From assembly GCA_036785325.1 (NCBI GenBank), contig JAXIVH010000015.1, positions 2,422,782-2,486,781 of the forward strand: a DNA stretch of 64,000 bases, given 5' to 3'. The stretch's first letter is position 1; each line of letters begins with the position of its first letter. The position numbers and the translations under genes are program-made. Source of the stretch: Urophycis tenuis (Eukaryota; Chordata; Actinopteri; Gadiformes; Phycidae). Below are positions 1 to 30,095 of this stretch, in pieces. The notes beneath the pieces are model-generated. The model saw only the letters and a program-made list of their open reading frames with translations, was not told where the DNA came from and searched no databases.

Positions 1-1055
1 TGCAATTTTTTTCCATGAACTAGAATAATCTCTGGTCCAAAATGCTGAGCAGCTGTTACATGTTGAAGGAGATGATAACCCCCCCCCCCTTTTTTTTTGT
101 TTTACATTTGGTCCCGTTGTTGGGGCTGAGGTTGCCTCACACTGATGCGGCGCATTACGTTCAACCATGTGTACGTAGTGCACAAACACAGTGGAGCTGA
201 GCAGACTCTGTGGATCTTGTGTGTTGCCACAGTGCAGCTACAGCGCCACCAGGGGGAATAACCTCCTAACAGTTTGTACAGCCGCTCCGTTGGCTCCGGC
301 TGCTGGCGTCTCCCACTCCGGAGAGTCGTGTGAAGAAGGCTTGGCTTCACCAGAGGTCACCGGTTCCAACTGGGCACGGAAGGCCTTTGGAATGTGATGT
401 GATGTGATGTTGATGAAGGCACGAGCGGCGCAGTAACATGTGTACAGTGGTTATGAGCGCGGTGGTATTCGCAGACGTCCTAAACCCGGTGCTTTTTAAC
501 TCGATGATGTGACCTCTTCATGCCTCTCCCTCTGTTAGGCTTTTGTTTTTGGTCCATGTTGTCAAATAGTGGCCGATGTATGACCTGATGTACTGCTGGC
601 CTCTTTCACAGACCTACATTCCTTGTGTATATCATAAGGATGCTTTGGAAATGTTTGTACAAACTGTTAAAATGTCTGTTGGTGTCTGGTTATGTTCTCC
701 ATACAGCAGTAGCTATAATGGAAGTAGATAGTCATGGCTACTCACCCTAGCTAATGTCCTGCAAGCTAGTCAACCAATCCATCTCCGCCACTACAGTTAT
801 TTCCCTGTCTAATCTCTTAATGGTGCAGACAATCTTGCGTTACGTTAGCATTTGTACCACTTGGATGGAAATGCACTCACTGCTGCCAAACCAATATTAA
901 GGCGTTGTTCACAATGACCTACATGTTTGTGTCATTCAGGGATTGAGATGCTGGGTGGGGAATTACATCTTCCATGTGTCTTGGCTGTGTACTGCTCACC
1001 CCTTCTTTAATGATGTCATGCCTCACCGTGTGTGTGTGATGCCATGTGTTTGCAG
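1..1055 (+). other. gfpt1 intron, left edge
   Basis: This is the non-coding upstream intron of gfpt1, ending in the acceptor at 1054-1055. I found no exon in it. The short ORFs at 102-397 lack splice context or any recognisable protein. Confidence 0.6.
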
Positions 1056-4000
1056 GCATACACCAGTCAGTTTGTGGCACTGACCATGTTTGCCCTGCTG
1101 ATGTGTGACGACCGGATCTCCATGCAGCCCAGGAGGCGCGAAATCATCCAGGGCCTGAGAATTCTGCCGGGTAAGATGAGCTTCACGGCCTGGCCAGTGT
1201 GCTAAGAAAGCCCTATAAGTAAATCATGAGGGCATCCAAGGTCTCTTGTTGGCTCCCGACAGCTGCTTTCACTGCTGTAGTTTGTTCAAACAATTTGGCT
1301 CAGACGATGAAGTACTGAGAGAAGGAGAGCTTTGAGTTCCCCTCCGGAGGGGGTCTCTGGAGCCCCTCTCTTGATCCAAAGCATATCCGAATGATGGTAA
1401 CGATAAACTAACGAGGAACGCTGTGGCCACCCTGATCAGAGCTCCTCCCTGCCCTACATTGTGCCTGTCGTCCAGCCAGGCTTCCAGCTGTACGTTGGGT
1501 CTGTGATGGTGCTCACGGCCCCAGCACCGCGGGCCCTGGCGCCAGCTGAACCAGACCGTGTTACAAATTTGAACACTTATCCCATCAACAGCCCCCTAAT
1601 GGACTGTGTGTTCCGCGGCGTGTCTCCCCCCCCCATTGTCCAGATCTGATTAAGGAGGTGCTGAGTTTGGACGATGAGATCCAGAAGCTGGCAGTGGAGC
1701 TGTACCAGCAGAAGAGTGTGCTGATCATGGGAAGAGGCTACCACTATGCCACCTGCTTGGAGGGAGCGCTGGTGAGCCATGCAATGTCTTTCCCTGGCAC
1801 TGCCTCAACATCCATTTTTCTTTTGTTTCATAAGATTGGCCTAACACTAACAATCCAGCCAAAGGAACGGTCCCAAACATGAGAGTTTTTTTGGAGCTAC
1901 GGTTATTCCCTGCACGCCTTCCCTGTCTAGATGGTCATCGTATTCTGCCGAGCATGAAGATTTAGGTTTGGTTTCTGATCCTCGACTGGCTGTGGTGGTC
2001 TTCCCTTCATTTGACAGAAAATCAAGGAGATCACATACATGCACTCAGAGGGCATCCTGGCTGGGGAGCTGAAGCACGGACCGCTGGCCCTGGTGGACAA
2101 GCTGATGCCCGTCATCATGATCATCATGAGGGACCACACCTACGTCAAGTGTCAGAACGCCCTGCAGCAGGTGGTCGCTCGCCAGGTAACTCTGTTCCAA
2201 TGCAGCTGTTCTCGTAGAAGACTTGCAGACGTGGTTGTTTTAAAAGGCCCTAACACAACTCCAACACTCTGTTATGTTTCAGTCATTTGGTCAGCGGTGT
2301 TAACATATCTTTCAAATGTGGACAACAGATGTTCTTCATACAATTACTAACGAGATTGCATTACATGTTAATCATCTGCAGTTTAATTGTCTTAATTCAA
2401 GGAAACAATCCAAGATATGTTGATGTTTGTCTGTTTAGTTAGTCAATTAGTACCAAGATCAACTGCAGAGATGATGCTAAACGTAGGTTATGCAATCACT
2501 GTTTATGCTTTGTTCAGATCGTGGCTATGTGATGTTGGGAAACTTTCATGTTGCCTAGAATAATGTATTTACTGCTTCGACTGGCATGAAGAGGGGAGGA
2601 GGATGCAGCCTGAGCCTTGTATTTATTGACCCTTCTTTAACACTTGCCTTTGGGGATAAATAAAGTCCTCCATCTCTCTGGCTCTAGGCATCTCACGATA
2701 TCTCAATAAAGAGCTTCATAAATAAATGACAGATTTGGATGAGATCAGACTTTCTATAATACTATCAAAAGGGATAATGTCATTAGCTGTTTGACACGAG
2801 TGGTCCTTGGCGCTGAATATCTCCTTCAACAGCCTAAACTCTTCTGAATGTAGGTCACCCTCCCCTTCGCAATTCAATTCATAATTAACACTGACTTCTC
2901 CTTTCACAGTGAAAACATTGCCACGTTTAGTCTGGGCTTTATTTGTACGGTCTGCTGGCGCCCTCTCCACACCTCATGTGTTCACCTTCTTAATAAACAC
3001 CAGGGTGGAGGGGTGGAGCTTCCTGTACCGCATGACCTCACTGGGTCCGCAGCAGATGTGGACTCGGCCCTCCAGACGGGTCCAGAGTACAGTTGGCAGC
3101 TGTGGTTCAAGGGCAGCGGCATGCGCTCCCACGCTCCCCGGTCCACTCCTGGCTGGGGGCCCGGGGGGCAGAGCCTGAGGGATATCACTGCAGTCATCTC
3201 AAACCAACGTTGCTGTTCTTTGTGTTCCCCCCCCCAGGGCCGGCCCATTGTGATCTGTGACCGAGACGACCAGGAGACCATCAACAACTCCAGCCGCACT
3301 ATCAAGGTGCCACACTGCGTGGACTGCCTGCAGGGGGTCCTCAGTGTCATCCCCCTGCAGCTGCTGTCCTTCCACTTGGCCGTGCTGCGTGGCTACGATG
3401 TGAGTACCCCTCCCATCGCCCCCCCCCCCCACACTTTTTGCCTGAAACACACTGGCCCCAAAATCATTCCTACTGGCCCTCCAGAACATGAACCCCTTCG
3501 ACAAGCTTTAACAGTTAGTAAAACAAATGCAAACGACTCAAATGACTGACAGGCTTGAGCTGTGTGCTTGTGTCTACCGCTTGTGCCTACCTGGATTTAA
3601 AAAGTGGTTTTCCAGTCATGGAAAACATATGGAAAAAAGGAATTGATCAAATGTCCTGGAAAAAGCTAGAACATGTCATGGAAGGTTGCGCCATTACTCT
3701 GCCAAACATATTTCATGTTTTTGTGGGCTAAAGGTTGCACAGTTGACCGCCAAAGGAAATGAGCCCGCTTGCAATGCTTCTTGAAGAAGTGTAAGATGGT
3801 AGACAGTTGAACGACATAGCGGTTGCTTTATCTTTCCGATGGTAGCACTGTTCATGCTAATTTCCCCCGATGGGATTAACTGGTGTGTTTGCTATCAGGC
3901 CTAGCTGTCACCTGCTGCCATAGGAAGCCATTCTGTTGAATCCAGAATCCATTCTGAAAGAATACCGGACGCAATGTGGTCCTTCATTTCTTTTATACAT

Positions 4001-6125
4001 TAAAAACCAAGAGTGCAAGTTGAATACAAATTGCCAAAGGGTTGTCAAATTTAAAAAGTCCCTCGCTAAACGGAATTAATGGAAAAATATATCATTGATA
4101 GTATTAAAGCTCTGCGTTGATAGTAAGCTCTGTTTGTTTTTAACACGAGCGCCAGAGGGTCGAATCAAACTGACGAGTCGTGAAGAGAATGCTGCAGTCA
4201 AAGCAATCTGTCTTTAGTTTTAGTTCAGAGTCCCCGCCCCTGTCGTTAGCAGAGTGAGGAGTGATTAGCATTCCTTTGGATCATTATTGGGATTAAAACA
4301 TGAAATGTCTTGCACGTAAAAACACCTGTCATGTCATTGGACGCACAGATTGGCATTGATGTAGTGCTCTGTGATTGCAACAAATTGTCTTTCGCTGCAT
4401 TCATTTTTTCACATGATATTCTGATGCACTGCTCAAAGTGTATTCTCGGGTGATGTACTGGAGGAGTAAATCAAGTGGCGGCTGATTCCAATAACTATGG
4501 TTTAAGTTTTACTACGGCCTATTTAAAGTGGGGCGAAACACACTTTTCAACCTCATCTGCTGTGTGCCTGCTGTTAACCACGCTGCCTACATTCTCTGAT
4601 CAGTGCTCACTTTACAGTTCATTTAAATTGATTACAGACAGACAGACAGACAGACAGACATACTTAACTTTTAAATAATCATAAACTTTTAAGTGATGTA
4701 TTGCCAGGGTTTGTTTGTGTGTCTTCCTTCAGGAAGAGCAAAAATACACACAAACAGCCAGCTGTGTAGAATGTAGGTACTGCAGACCCCCTGCGGCCCG
4801 GAGAGCTGGAGGGCCAGTGTGTGGGCTCCAGTCTGCCCAGTCAGGGCAAGCTGTTTCTGGGCTGAAAAGGCGACTGGGGTCTGGGCTAGTCTTGACAGTG
4901 ACTGCTTAAGAGTCATAAGTTGCTGAAGTCGGTTCACAGTTGCTGCTCATTCAAAAGAGGTTTGGGCGGCCGTCGCTGACACTGAAATATGAACCCCCGA
5001 GAGCACAGGAAGGTTATGGAAAACACCCTGACAGTGATGAGCTAAAGGAGAGGAGCCCTGACGGGGCCCGATGGGGACGCTGAGTTGAAGGTTTAACTGT
5101 CCCTACGGGACTTCACTGTCACCACTGCCTTCGCTCAACCCTGCCCTTAGTGTTGAACCCGGTCTCTGTGATGAAGTCATATAAACCATATAAACCAAGG
5201 TGGATTTAGTTCACTATGGAGGTTTAGTGATATCAGTTGCTGTGGGTGTGAACTGTGAATCTAATGCTTCAGTGTTACTATCACAGCGCTCTGTAACTTT
5301 TGGGCTGAGTCTTGGTCTCCACCGATGGGAATTACTGGTTATCATATTGCAACACCAATAATTCACTTAAAGGATGAACCTTAAACCAATGTGATGATAA
5401 AGTTTAACCTCAGCCAAGAGTTGGCCAGTAACAGTGAGTTGAAAACAGAAGGAGCCATGTTTCATTTGTAGTTCATTTGTAGAGCCATGTTTCATTTCTA
5501 GTTCATTTGTAGAGCCATGTTTCATTTGTAGTTCATTTGTAGAGCCATGTTTCATTTGTAGTTCATTTGTAGAGCCATGTTTCATTTGTAGTTCGTTTAC
5601 AAGATCCATGCTAGAGCCCATTTTATCACGGCCCTCATGCTGCCAAGTTTCAAAAGCTGGGGAAAGTAAACATGGAACGGACACTGAAATGGATCTTCAT
5701 CCAGCATATTGAAGGCCAAACTAAGAGGTAGAGGGGAGTGTGCCACTTGGGATGAACAGTTAACAGTGAGCCTTTTTCTTAGGATGTCCACACTGACGAT
5801 GAGTTTTGATTAAGATCTTAGGCTTAACTGCTGCTAGCCTGTTAACCAAGACAAGGTTAACAGTACGCCAGTGTTGGCTCCTCTACATCAGTCACCCATT
5901 GAGTCAGGGAGTGCATTCCACCGTCTGGCCCCACTTTTTATGTGTTTGTCTTCTGTGCAGTTTTAATGTCACTCTATTGTTTATTTCTGTATTCTTTCAT
6001 GTTTTTATTGTTCAGTACCTTGTAACTCTTTCTTAAAGGCACTTTGTAAACACATTTTACTTACTCTTGTTTTGACACAGGTGGACTGCCCCAGAAACCT
6101 GGCCAAGTCAGTGACTGTGGAGTGA
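1056..6125 (+). CDS. gfpt1: Glutamine--fructose-6-phosphate aminotransferase 1, 3' part (last five coding exons)
   Basis: The enzyme makes glucosamine-6-phosphate from fructose-6-phosphate and glutamine, the rate-limiting entry step of the cytosolic hexosamine pathway. Coding exons are 1056-1170, 1644-1771, 2018-2185, 3238-3399 and 6081-6125; all have AG/GT borders and matching phases (start 0, then 1, 0, 0, 0). They encode the last roughly 189 residues, which form the C-terminal SIS isomerase domain. Visible motifs are MGRGYHYATCLEGAL, HSEGILAGELKHGPLALV and the invariant C-terminus NLAKSVTVE, which closes over the sugar site in this family. The stop is TGA at 6123. The stretch TIKVPHCVDCLQGVLSVIP fits GFPT1 better than GFPT2, and antxr1 next door supports gfpt1. 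The glutaminase domain and first SIS domain lie left of the window. Introns 1171-1643, 1772-2017, 2186-3237 and 3400-6080 hold no other gene that I can see. Confidence 0.93.
2640..2672 (+). repeat. Possible LINE 3'-tail fragment
   Basis: The phrase TTGGGGATAAATAAAGT resembles the 3' tails of Rex/CR1-type fish LINEs. It is a short intronic relic with no reading frame. The assignment is from memory only. Confidence 0.25.
4633..4660 (+). repeat. (ACAG)n microsatellite
   Basis: A short tetranucleotide run in the last gfpt1 intron. Confidence 0.85.
5452..5597 (+). repeat. 30-bp minisatellite, about five copies
   Basis: The unit begins AGCCATGTTTCATTTGTAG and repeats almost perfectly about every 30 bp, with one base variant in copy 2. 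It lies in the last gfpt1 intron, about 480 bp before the terminal exon. The ORF through it is only a translation of the repeat. Confidence 0.9.
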
Positions 6126-6582
6126 AGCCCAGCGCTTACTGAGAAAAGCCCTTGTGGACACTTGTTAATTCAAAGTAAACTCAGACAAAGAGGGTGTTTT
6201 CTGACTACATTTGTCTTCTGTCATCTCTGTTTTTATGTTATTAATCTCATCCTCAAAATGGAATCCTCAAATTTAGTGTACTTTCTTTTTCAAACAATTG
6301 TCATATTTCTATTATTTTGTAGATAAGTTGTTAATCAGCAGTGGCAGGATTTAGGCTGGACCTTGCAATAAGTACTTTAGTTATTTCCTCTTCCACAGTA
6401 CGTCAACCTATAGCAACTAAAGGCTAGTACTGGGAGGTCTGGGAGATGGCCATTTTGGATCATTCACAGCTTTACTCCAAGCTTGTGGATAATCAACTTT
6501 TCTCAATTTATTTGGGCTGCTCAATTTTATTTTACTTTGTTCTTGTCTTACTGCATTCCGCAGACTCCATCGGGTCTGCCTC

Positions 6583-6905
6583 AAGGCCAATTTACACCGG
6601 TTCCGTTTTAGAAGCGTTTTCTAGTCGGCCGTCAGACGGCCGTCTGCCGCTGTAGATAGAATTCCATTCAAACCAGTGCACTGATTTACACCGGCAGCGT
6701 TTTACGCCCGTCTCACGGCCGACCAAAGCTTAACTTTACGCTTCACTTCTATTTCTAAGAGTTTCTGAAGCGTCTCGTTGGACGTGTACGCCTATTATCT
6801 TATTAAATATAGCCAAACAAACGGCGGCGATGTGAATTGATACGCCAACGTTACGCTCACATTATGCTCACGTTACGCTTTCGCCTGCGGTGTAAATTAG
6901 GCTTT
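6583..6905. mobile_element. MITE-like element with imperfect terminal inverted repeats
   Basis: The left end AAGGCCAATTTACACCGG (6583-6600) and the inverted right end (6888-6905) agree at about 15 of 18 positions. An internal TTTACACCGGCAGCGTTTTACG-type segment near 6685 repeats the left terminus as a subterminal copy. It has no coding capacity. The GCGTTTTACGCC-like interior recalls non-autonomous hAT elements of fish, but I could not find a clean 8-bp target duplication. It lies inside the probable gfpt1 3' UTR. Confidence 0.55.
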
Positions 6906-8020
6906 AGGTTCCATATTAGGATGACACTAATTAAGTTACTGGTTTACGTTTCCTTTGTTACTGGTTTCCTTTTCCTTTTTTTAGTGGAATTGTTTAGAGT
7001 GTGTTTTGGAGCAGTTTTCTTTTATGTCGCGAAGTGTTGACAAAGTGAAGTCAGAGACACTCGTTACTAACTCCTAGTGGATTCCAATCAAATGAAGTGC
7101 TGTTATGTGTTGCTTTGATGCTTTTCCGTTGCTGGAGTTACTTCCACGCACATGATTAGAGAAGAGGCATCAGATGGGTCCACTGTGGGCTCATGGTCAG
7201 AGGTTTTTATCCATCTCAGTTTTGGGCATACATGGACTACTCTTAGTTACAACTCAACAACGTTTGTGTTTTTGATCGTTTCTGCATCGGTGTAGTTCTG
7301 TAGTGAGTTTTAACGCTTGATGAACTGACATTATTACTGTATTCTCTGGGTTTACGATGCAACCAAAGCCAGGATGTTTTTGTTTTGTTCAGATGAAGTT
7401 ATGTGTGTTGCACCTGTCATGGTGCCAGCCCACGTGACGGCAACATTGGGACCATCATACTGTTCTTATTGTATCCTACATGGTCAATGATTTATATGAT
7501 TGTAGTTACTGTGTTGAAACGTGAATGTAATGTCATTTGAGAAACTGTCAAACCAAAAAAAAACAATTATTTTACAGTAGCATTGACAGGAGTAAACCAA
7601 AACATGCTTTTCTATATATCGTATATATATATATTTATATATACATATATATCTATGTGCTTTCTTTGAACCTGGAACAAATGAACATCAAGTCTGGCAA
7701 CATATTGTGAGTTGCCTTTTTGTTTTGTACGTATTGGATTCCACAAACCTTCAGTAGGCTAGGACGTTTGCTTTTTGCAATCAAGCCTTTACTTTTAGCT
7801 TGGCGTTGTTTTCACTGTTTTGAGCCAGTGGAACAATTGTAAAGAAACAAAACTGGACTATTTTATCACAGGTAGGCCTACTTCTCTAACCGCAGCAAAT
7901 CAGGTTATAAGTTGGTCTGAATGAAGCATAAGCAACAGATATGCACTAAATCCTTGCAACATCTGTTGGAAACTGCAGGGTTACACTGGGAATGGGTTAA
8001 CTATTAGCAAAGACTGATGC

Positions 8021-8026
8021 AATAAA
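8021..8026 (+). terminator. Candidate gfpt1 polyadenylation signal
   Basis: An AATAAA hexamer followed by a T-rich stretch, about 1.9 kb after the gfpt1 stop. A long 3' UTR is usual for this gene. No other evidence fixes the cleavage site. Confidence 0.4.
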
Positions 8027-8225
8027 GTGTCAAGTACTTCTTTACAGATGTTTGTCACTTGGTGAAGTTTGTGCCACACGTGCTATTGATGCAGAACAGA
8101 ATGTTTCCATCAAAAAGGTAATCACAACACTTTTATGGTAATTTTAAATAGTAAATTGACATACATTAAGTTCAAATACATTAAAAGGTAAAAGAGCTTG
8201 CTTTGGGGGAAGTTGAGCGTAGCCT

Positions 8226-8798
8226 TCAGAAGGACGCGAGGGCCCAGAGCACGGCTACAGTCCTGCTGGTGGAGTAGCCGGCGATGACCCAGAGCGCAGA
8301 GCCGACGGGGCCCAGGCGTCTGTTGACGGCCCCGCAGAGGACCGCGGCGGCCTTCACACACCGACAAACCTTTAACAGGACATTCGGTGCCAGTTGGACA
8401 TGATACAACACGACAGAATAAACAGCCAAGGAATGACTGAAAAGTTCCAGTATTGCATGGAACACCGTATGGATTCGGTTGTAGTAGCAGTAGTTCAGAT
8501 GTTTCCAGCTGTGGTACCATCTCAGGTATTTCCAGTCATTTCTTTTGGGAGTCGCTGAGGGTCTCGTTGCGGAGCTTCCCCCCGCTAACTGTCCACGCAG
8601 CACCGGCTCCTCGCTCGTTCCCAAAGGCAACCTTTTCAGCGTCGACCTAAAATATCCATTGACCTTGAGCGTCAAAGAAAGAAATCCAGCCAACGTATTT
8701 GTGCCAAAAAGTAAAACGTGCAGAATATATTCGTTATACTGGCTGGCTGCAACGATGGCCCTAGTTGCAGGTGCGACGTAAGCGTGAAAGACACCCAT
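8226..8798 (-). CDS. Unrecognised 190-codon ORF with hydrophobic segments
   Basis: I do not recognise this protein. The open frame runs 190 codons from ATG at 8798 to a stop at 8226. It has a hydrophobic N-terminal third, a polar middle (about residues 55-95, rich in S, P, K, R and W) and a second hydrophobic half containing VLLKVCRCVKAAAVLCG. The shape would fit a small multi-pass membrane protein, but there is no known motif, no clear polyadenylation signal, and another frame is open across part of it. It lies between the gfpt1 3' end and antxr1. It may be a single-exon gene, a decayed gene or a chance ORF. Confidence 0.25.
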   Translation of the reverse strand: MGVFHAYVAPATRAIVAASQYNEYILHVLLFGTNTLAGFLSLTLKVNGYFRSTLKRLPLGTSEEPVLRGQLAGGSSATRPSATPKRNDWKYLRWYHSWKHLNYCYYNRIHTVFHAILELFSHSLAVYSVVLYHVQLAPNVLLKVCRCVKAAAVLCGAVNRRLGPVGSALWVIAGYSTSRTVAVLWALASF

Positions 8799-10022
8799 TA
8801 ATGCGAATAAAGAGCCGGTTTTCCGTCATCAGTCAGTCCAAGCAAGCGATCGTCTTTACGGTTGATTGTAATTATGAACAGCTGTTTCAGCTCCACCTTT
8901 ACCATTACTTAGCAGTCTGTATAAATCCGTGTAAAAGGCTCAGCGAATGGCATCCCAGGACGCCTATTCGAATTTTATCAGCGAGGCTTGATTGCCTAAT
9001 GTATTTATTTGCTTGTGGAGACGAAGCGAAACTGTCTAATTAGTTTCTAGTTAGTGGGACAGTTGAACTTACTGAAACTTACTGACGCAGAAACTTACTG
9101 ACACAGGGCAGCTGAAATAACTTCAGCTGCTTTGTGTGTATGTCAGTGAGTAGGCTATGTTTAGAGGGCAAATGCCTGCACTGGTTGATCTCTTCCTTCT
9201 GCCCTATAACAGTTGTGTCAAAAACAATTAACACCAGCATGTTTTTCTTGCAGGCTGTCCACATTTCCCGAGGATTCATTTGTGTCTACTTTTTTTTTCC
9301 GAGATGGCCCACTCCACTTCAGCATGTGACATAACTCATCTCAACATCTGGATGCAGTTAGCCAAGCTTCCAGCCGTGCACGCTTCCCCCCCTCCTCCAA
9401 AGGGGTGACTGAGGTGCACTGGTATGTTTGCAGCACATTGCAAACATATAAATGTGTCAACCCATCAACCATATTCATTGACAGTGTCGGTATACAAGTC
9501 AAGAAGGTACTGACTTATTTCTGACTTGTATCTTATTGATAGACATGTTTTGGGTATAGGGTCAAAGCCTGAAGAGGCTCATGCTGGAGGCAGTTCAAGT
9601 GTAATTTCTAGGAATATAAAGTATGCCCAATTATGAACCACAGCCATTTGATTCTTGAACCTGCAATGCAATGCCAATGTCAGTGACATATCTAGCTTCA
9701 CAAGTCTTGCTACAATAAGAATACTTTACTTTTACCTTGAATGAAACAGAATTTCTGAAAGGTTTTGCCTGAATGTGAAAACCCTAACTGCATGCAACAT
9801 GTATATGTGTAGCATGTCCAATGTTGTCTGTCCTTTTTCATAATGCTCATAAAAGAGCTGCTCTCTGATGTGGAATGGTCTCATTCCAACATTCCTACAG
9901 TGATCCTAACCTAGTTACAGGTTAAAAAAGCTATGTACGTATCAATGGTACCGAATCAAAAGCATCTCTTTCCATTTAGCAGGAATCTTTGTTTTAACAT
10001 GTGTATTTAATGCATCTGGCAG

Positions 10023-10124
10023 TGGAGAGAGCTGGTTTTCCATGAGCTGTCTTCCCTGGTCAGCGCAGAGACCCTGCAGTGCTGGACTGCCTTCCAGTTC
10101 ATCCAACAGACACGGCAGGGAAAG
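10023..10124 (+). CDS. Orphan exon-like ORF (34 codons)
   Basis: A 102-nt open segment is bordered by an acceptor (CTGGCAG) and a donor (GGGAAAG then GTAACG) and is in frame throughout. It reads WRELVFHELSSLVSAETLQ and continues with CWTAFQFIQQTRQGK, which has ordinary protein-like composition. I found no partner exons within several kilobases and cannot assign a family. It could be one exon of a lost or widely spread gene. Confidence 0.3.
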
Positions 10125-10575
10125 GTAACGTAATGCGTGTGTGCTGCTAGTTGAAATCCCTTTTTAGTTGGCATACCTCGCACCACATACGTATGGTTTC
10201 ATCCGAATGACTTGCATTGAACCGCCTACTGGAGGTGACACCATGAATACAACATTCTTCTCAACAAGTCTTCACCTCGCTTGTTGATCACTTTTGGTAT
10301 CAGGGTTGGGATACAGCTTCCTATATAAGCCCAACCAATTCAGAATTCCCAGTAGCCCCAGCCCTTGTTTATTTGAGTAATTTAGAAAGCTTAGTGGCAA
10401 AATGAATGATACTATTGTACTTGAATGTGGGCAAGTAAATCATGAAGCTCCTTGGCAATGGAGCAAGAAACACAAAAACTGCGACAAGAATATCCAAGGC
10501 AATTATGGTCATAATTAGTGGCGATAAACTGCTTCCTGGATTTGCTTATTGTATGTGTTTATGTGTTCATCTGTG

Positions 10576-10581
10576 TTTATT
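10576..10581 (-). terminator. Candidate antxr1 polyadenylation signal
   Basis: AATAAA on the minus strand, about 0.9 kb beyond the antxr1 stop. A second copy lies at 10368-10373. Both are only candidates. Confidence 0.3.
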
Positions 10582-11149
10582 CATTCTCTTAAACAAGCGA
10601 TTCATCTGACACAAACTAGTACTAATACTTACCAATACAACAGGAAACTATTACAATTGTAGAAACAATGAAGAGTTGCTTAAAAAAGACCTAAACTTCA
10701 ATGCTATTACATGCAAATAATGAAACTTTGGTAAGGCACCCATATAAAGATTCCTCGAATAATCTCCTTTTAGATGTTTCTGGAATAATTGCAGTTATAG
10801 ACTGCTCACCATTTCTGATTCTTATCAGGAAAAATATAACAATATCAACACACTGCCCAATGTACTTTGGGAATATCATCATCGTCTACCGAACCCTTTT
10901 TGAAAAGGCGTCGATAATACACAACTTTCTTGACCTATTCAAGATTCCATGCGTTCTTCTGCTTTTGTGGAAAACGAGAGTGGAGCCTGAGGGAGCTCTG
11001 GAGGCCAGGCCAAGGCAGATCTTCTTCAGCACACCTGCTCTGCTGTACATGAGCTAACCTTCAACCCCTCTTTCTGGACCTCAAGCGTGAGGCTAAACGT
11101 GTACACATCTGAACAGAGTTTTGGTACTTTCTTGCGAGTCTCCTCCCAT

Positions 11150-11394
11150 AGAACCGGACTGACATCAGAACAATGTTCTCCGTTAGCTTGAACCGGACAG
11201 ACATCAGAACAATGTTCTCCGTTAGCTTGAACTGGACAGACATCAGAACAATGTTGCATTAGATTGAACCAGACAAACATCAGAACAATGTTCTCCATTG
11301 GCTTGAACCGGACAGACATCAGAACAATGTTCTCCATTGGCTTGAACCGGACAGACATCAGAACAATGTTCTCCGTTAGCTTGAACCGCACGGA
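11150..11394. repeat. 39-bp minisatellite downstream of antxr1 stop
   Basis: There are about six copies of a roughly 39-bp unit. Each contains GACATCAGAACAATGTTC or a close variant with the 13-bp palindrome AGAACAATGTTCT. It lies 80-330 bp after the antxr1 stop on the antxr1 sense side, so it is probably in the 3' UTR. Confidence 0.85.
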
Positions 11395-11477
11395 AGTTTG
11401 TGCTTGCCGGTGCAGTCAGGAGTCTGCGTGGGCTGTCAGGGTCCAGCGTGTTCTTCTGGTTCCCCGCAGCTGGAGCT

Positions 11478-29090
<17,613 letters not shown>

Positions 29091-29418
29091 TCAGAGTGCA
29101 GGATGAGGGCTGCCACTTTAAACCAATCTTCAAATTGCAAGAAAAAATAGAATGATAATCCCTTGTAAAGATGAAATCTTCTTATTTCCACCAACGAACT
29201 GTGGGCGCAAATTATTGGAAATAAAATGCATGACAATGGCTCCGAGACTTAAAAAAAAACCTTATAACCGTGCGGAAAGGCGGTATATGCACCAATATGC
29301 TGACAGCAACACATGCAGGCAAAAATGTAACTTTTTTTATTTCAAAGTCGAAGTGCGTTCAACACCGCTCAGCAGAGAACTGCACAATAAGAACAAGTTT
29401 AAAGCAAGACTTTTTGCG

Positions 29419-29420
<2 letters not shown>

Positions 29421-29492
<72 letters not shown>
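29421..29492. repeat. (CT)n microsatellite upstream of antxr1
   Basis: A CT tract about 330 bp upstream of the antxr1 start codon; it reads as a GA tract on the antxr1 strand. GA tracts near promoters can bind GAGA-type factors, but nothing here shows that. Confidence 0.9.
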
Positions 29493-29495
<3 letters not shown>

Positions 29496-30067
29496 TCGCT
29501 GTCTAATCTCTCTAATTTTCACCATGCTTTTCACTTCTAGACTTGTTCTGAGAGAAAGGAAACACAACAGATGACAAAGCTACTGCCATCTACTGGCTTA
29601 GGTGGCGAAGTCTGTAGTCTCACAAATCAAAAGTCACATAATAAATCACTGTGTAACAAAATGTGTGAAATAAAATCATTAAAATCTTTGACATCATGTT
29701 TTCATATTTTTAATAAGGTGATTTTCACATATTGGGGGTCAGTTTTAAAAAGGTTTTGTCAGAGAGAACCCTTTATATTGTTTTATTGTGTAGAGTCGTG
29801 TCTAATAACATAGTTATTAAATGTTGGGCATGCTCCAGATGCTTGTAGATCATTTTATTACTAAAACAACGGCAGAGATAACGGAAGAACTCACGTCTCA
29901 TTTGTAGCTTACGTTAATTCTAAAGAGTTACTTAGTTCAATCTAAAGAGTGCTTCCATCACGGCCAGCAGAGCTATCTCTAATCAGTCCCTCACAGTGAT
30001 GTTTTATGTATGTTTTCCAGTGGGTTGTTTGGTTCAAGTAGTGTTTTAGCACACTGTGTGTATCCAT
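29493..30067. other. Intergenic stretch upstream of antxr1
   Basis: AT-rich sequence without a recognisable gene or mobile element. Confidence 0.4.
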
Positions 30068-30095
30068 CCCCCCCCCCCCCCCCCCCCCCCCCCCC
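30068..30095 (+). repeat. Poly-C run
   Basis: About 28 consecutive C. The length is likely to be unreliable in an assembly. Confidence 0.85.

Noticed and set aside
11160..11380. Repeated AGAACAATGTTCT as glucocorticoid/androgen response elements
   Set aside because: The half-sites are separated by one base instead of the three required, so it is a palindromic repeat rather than a proper response element.
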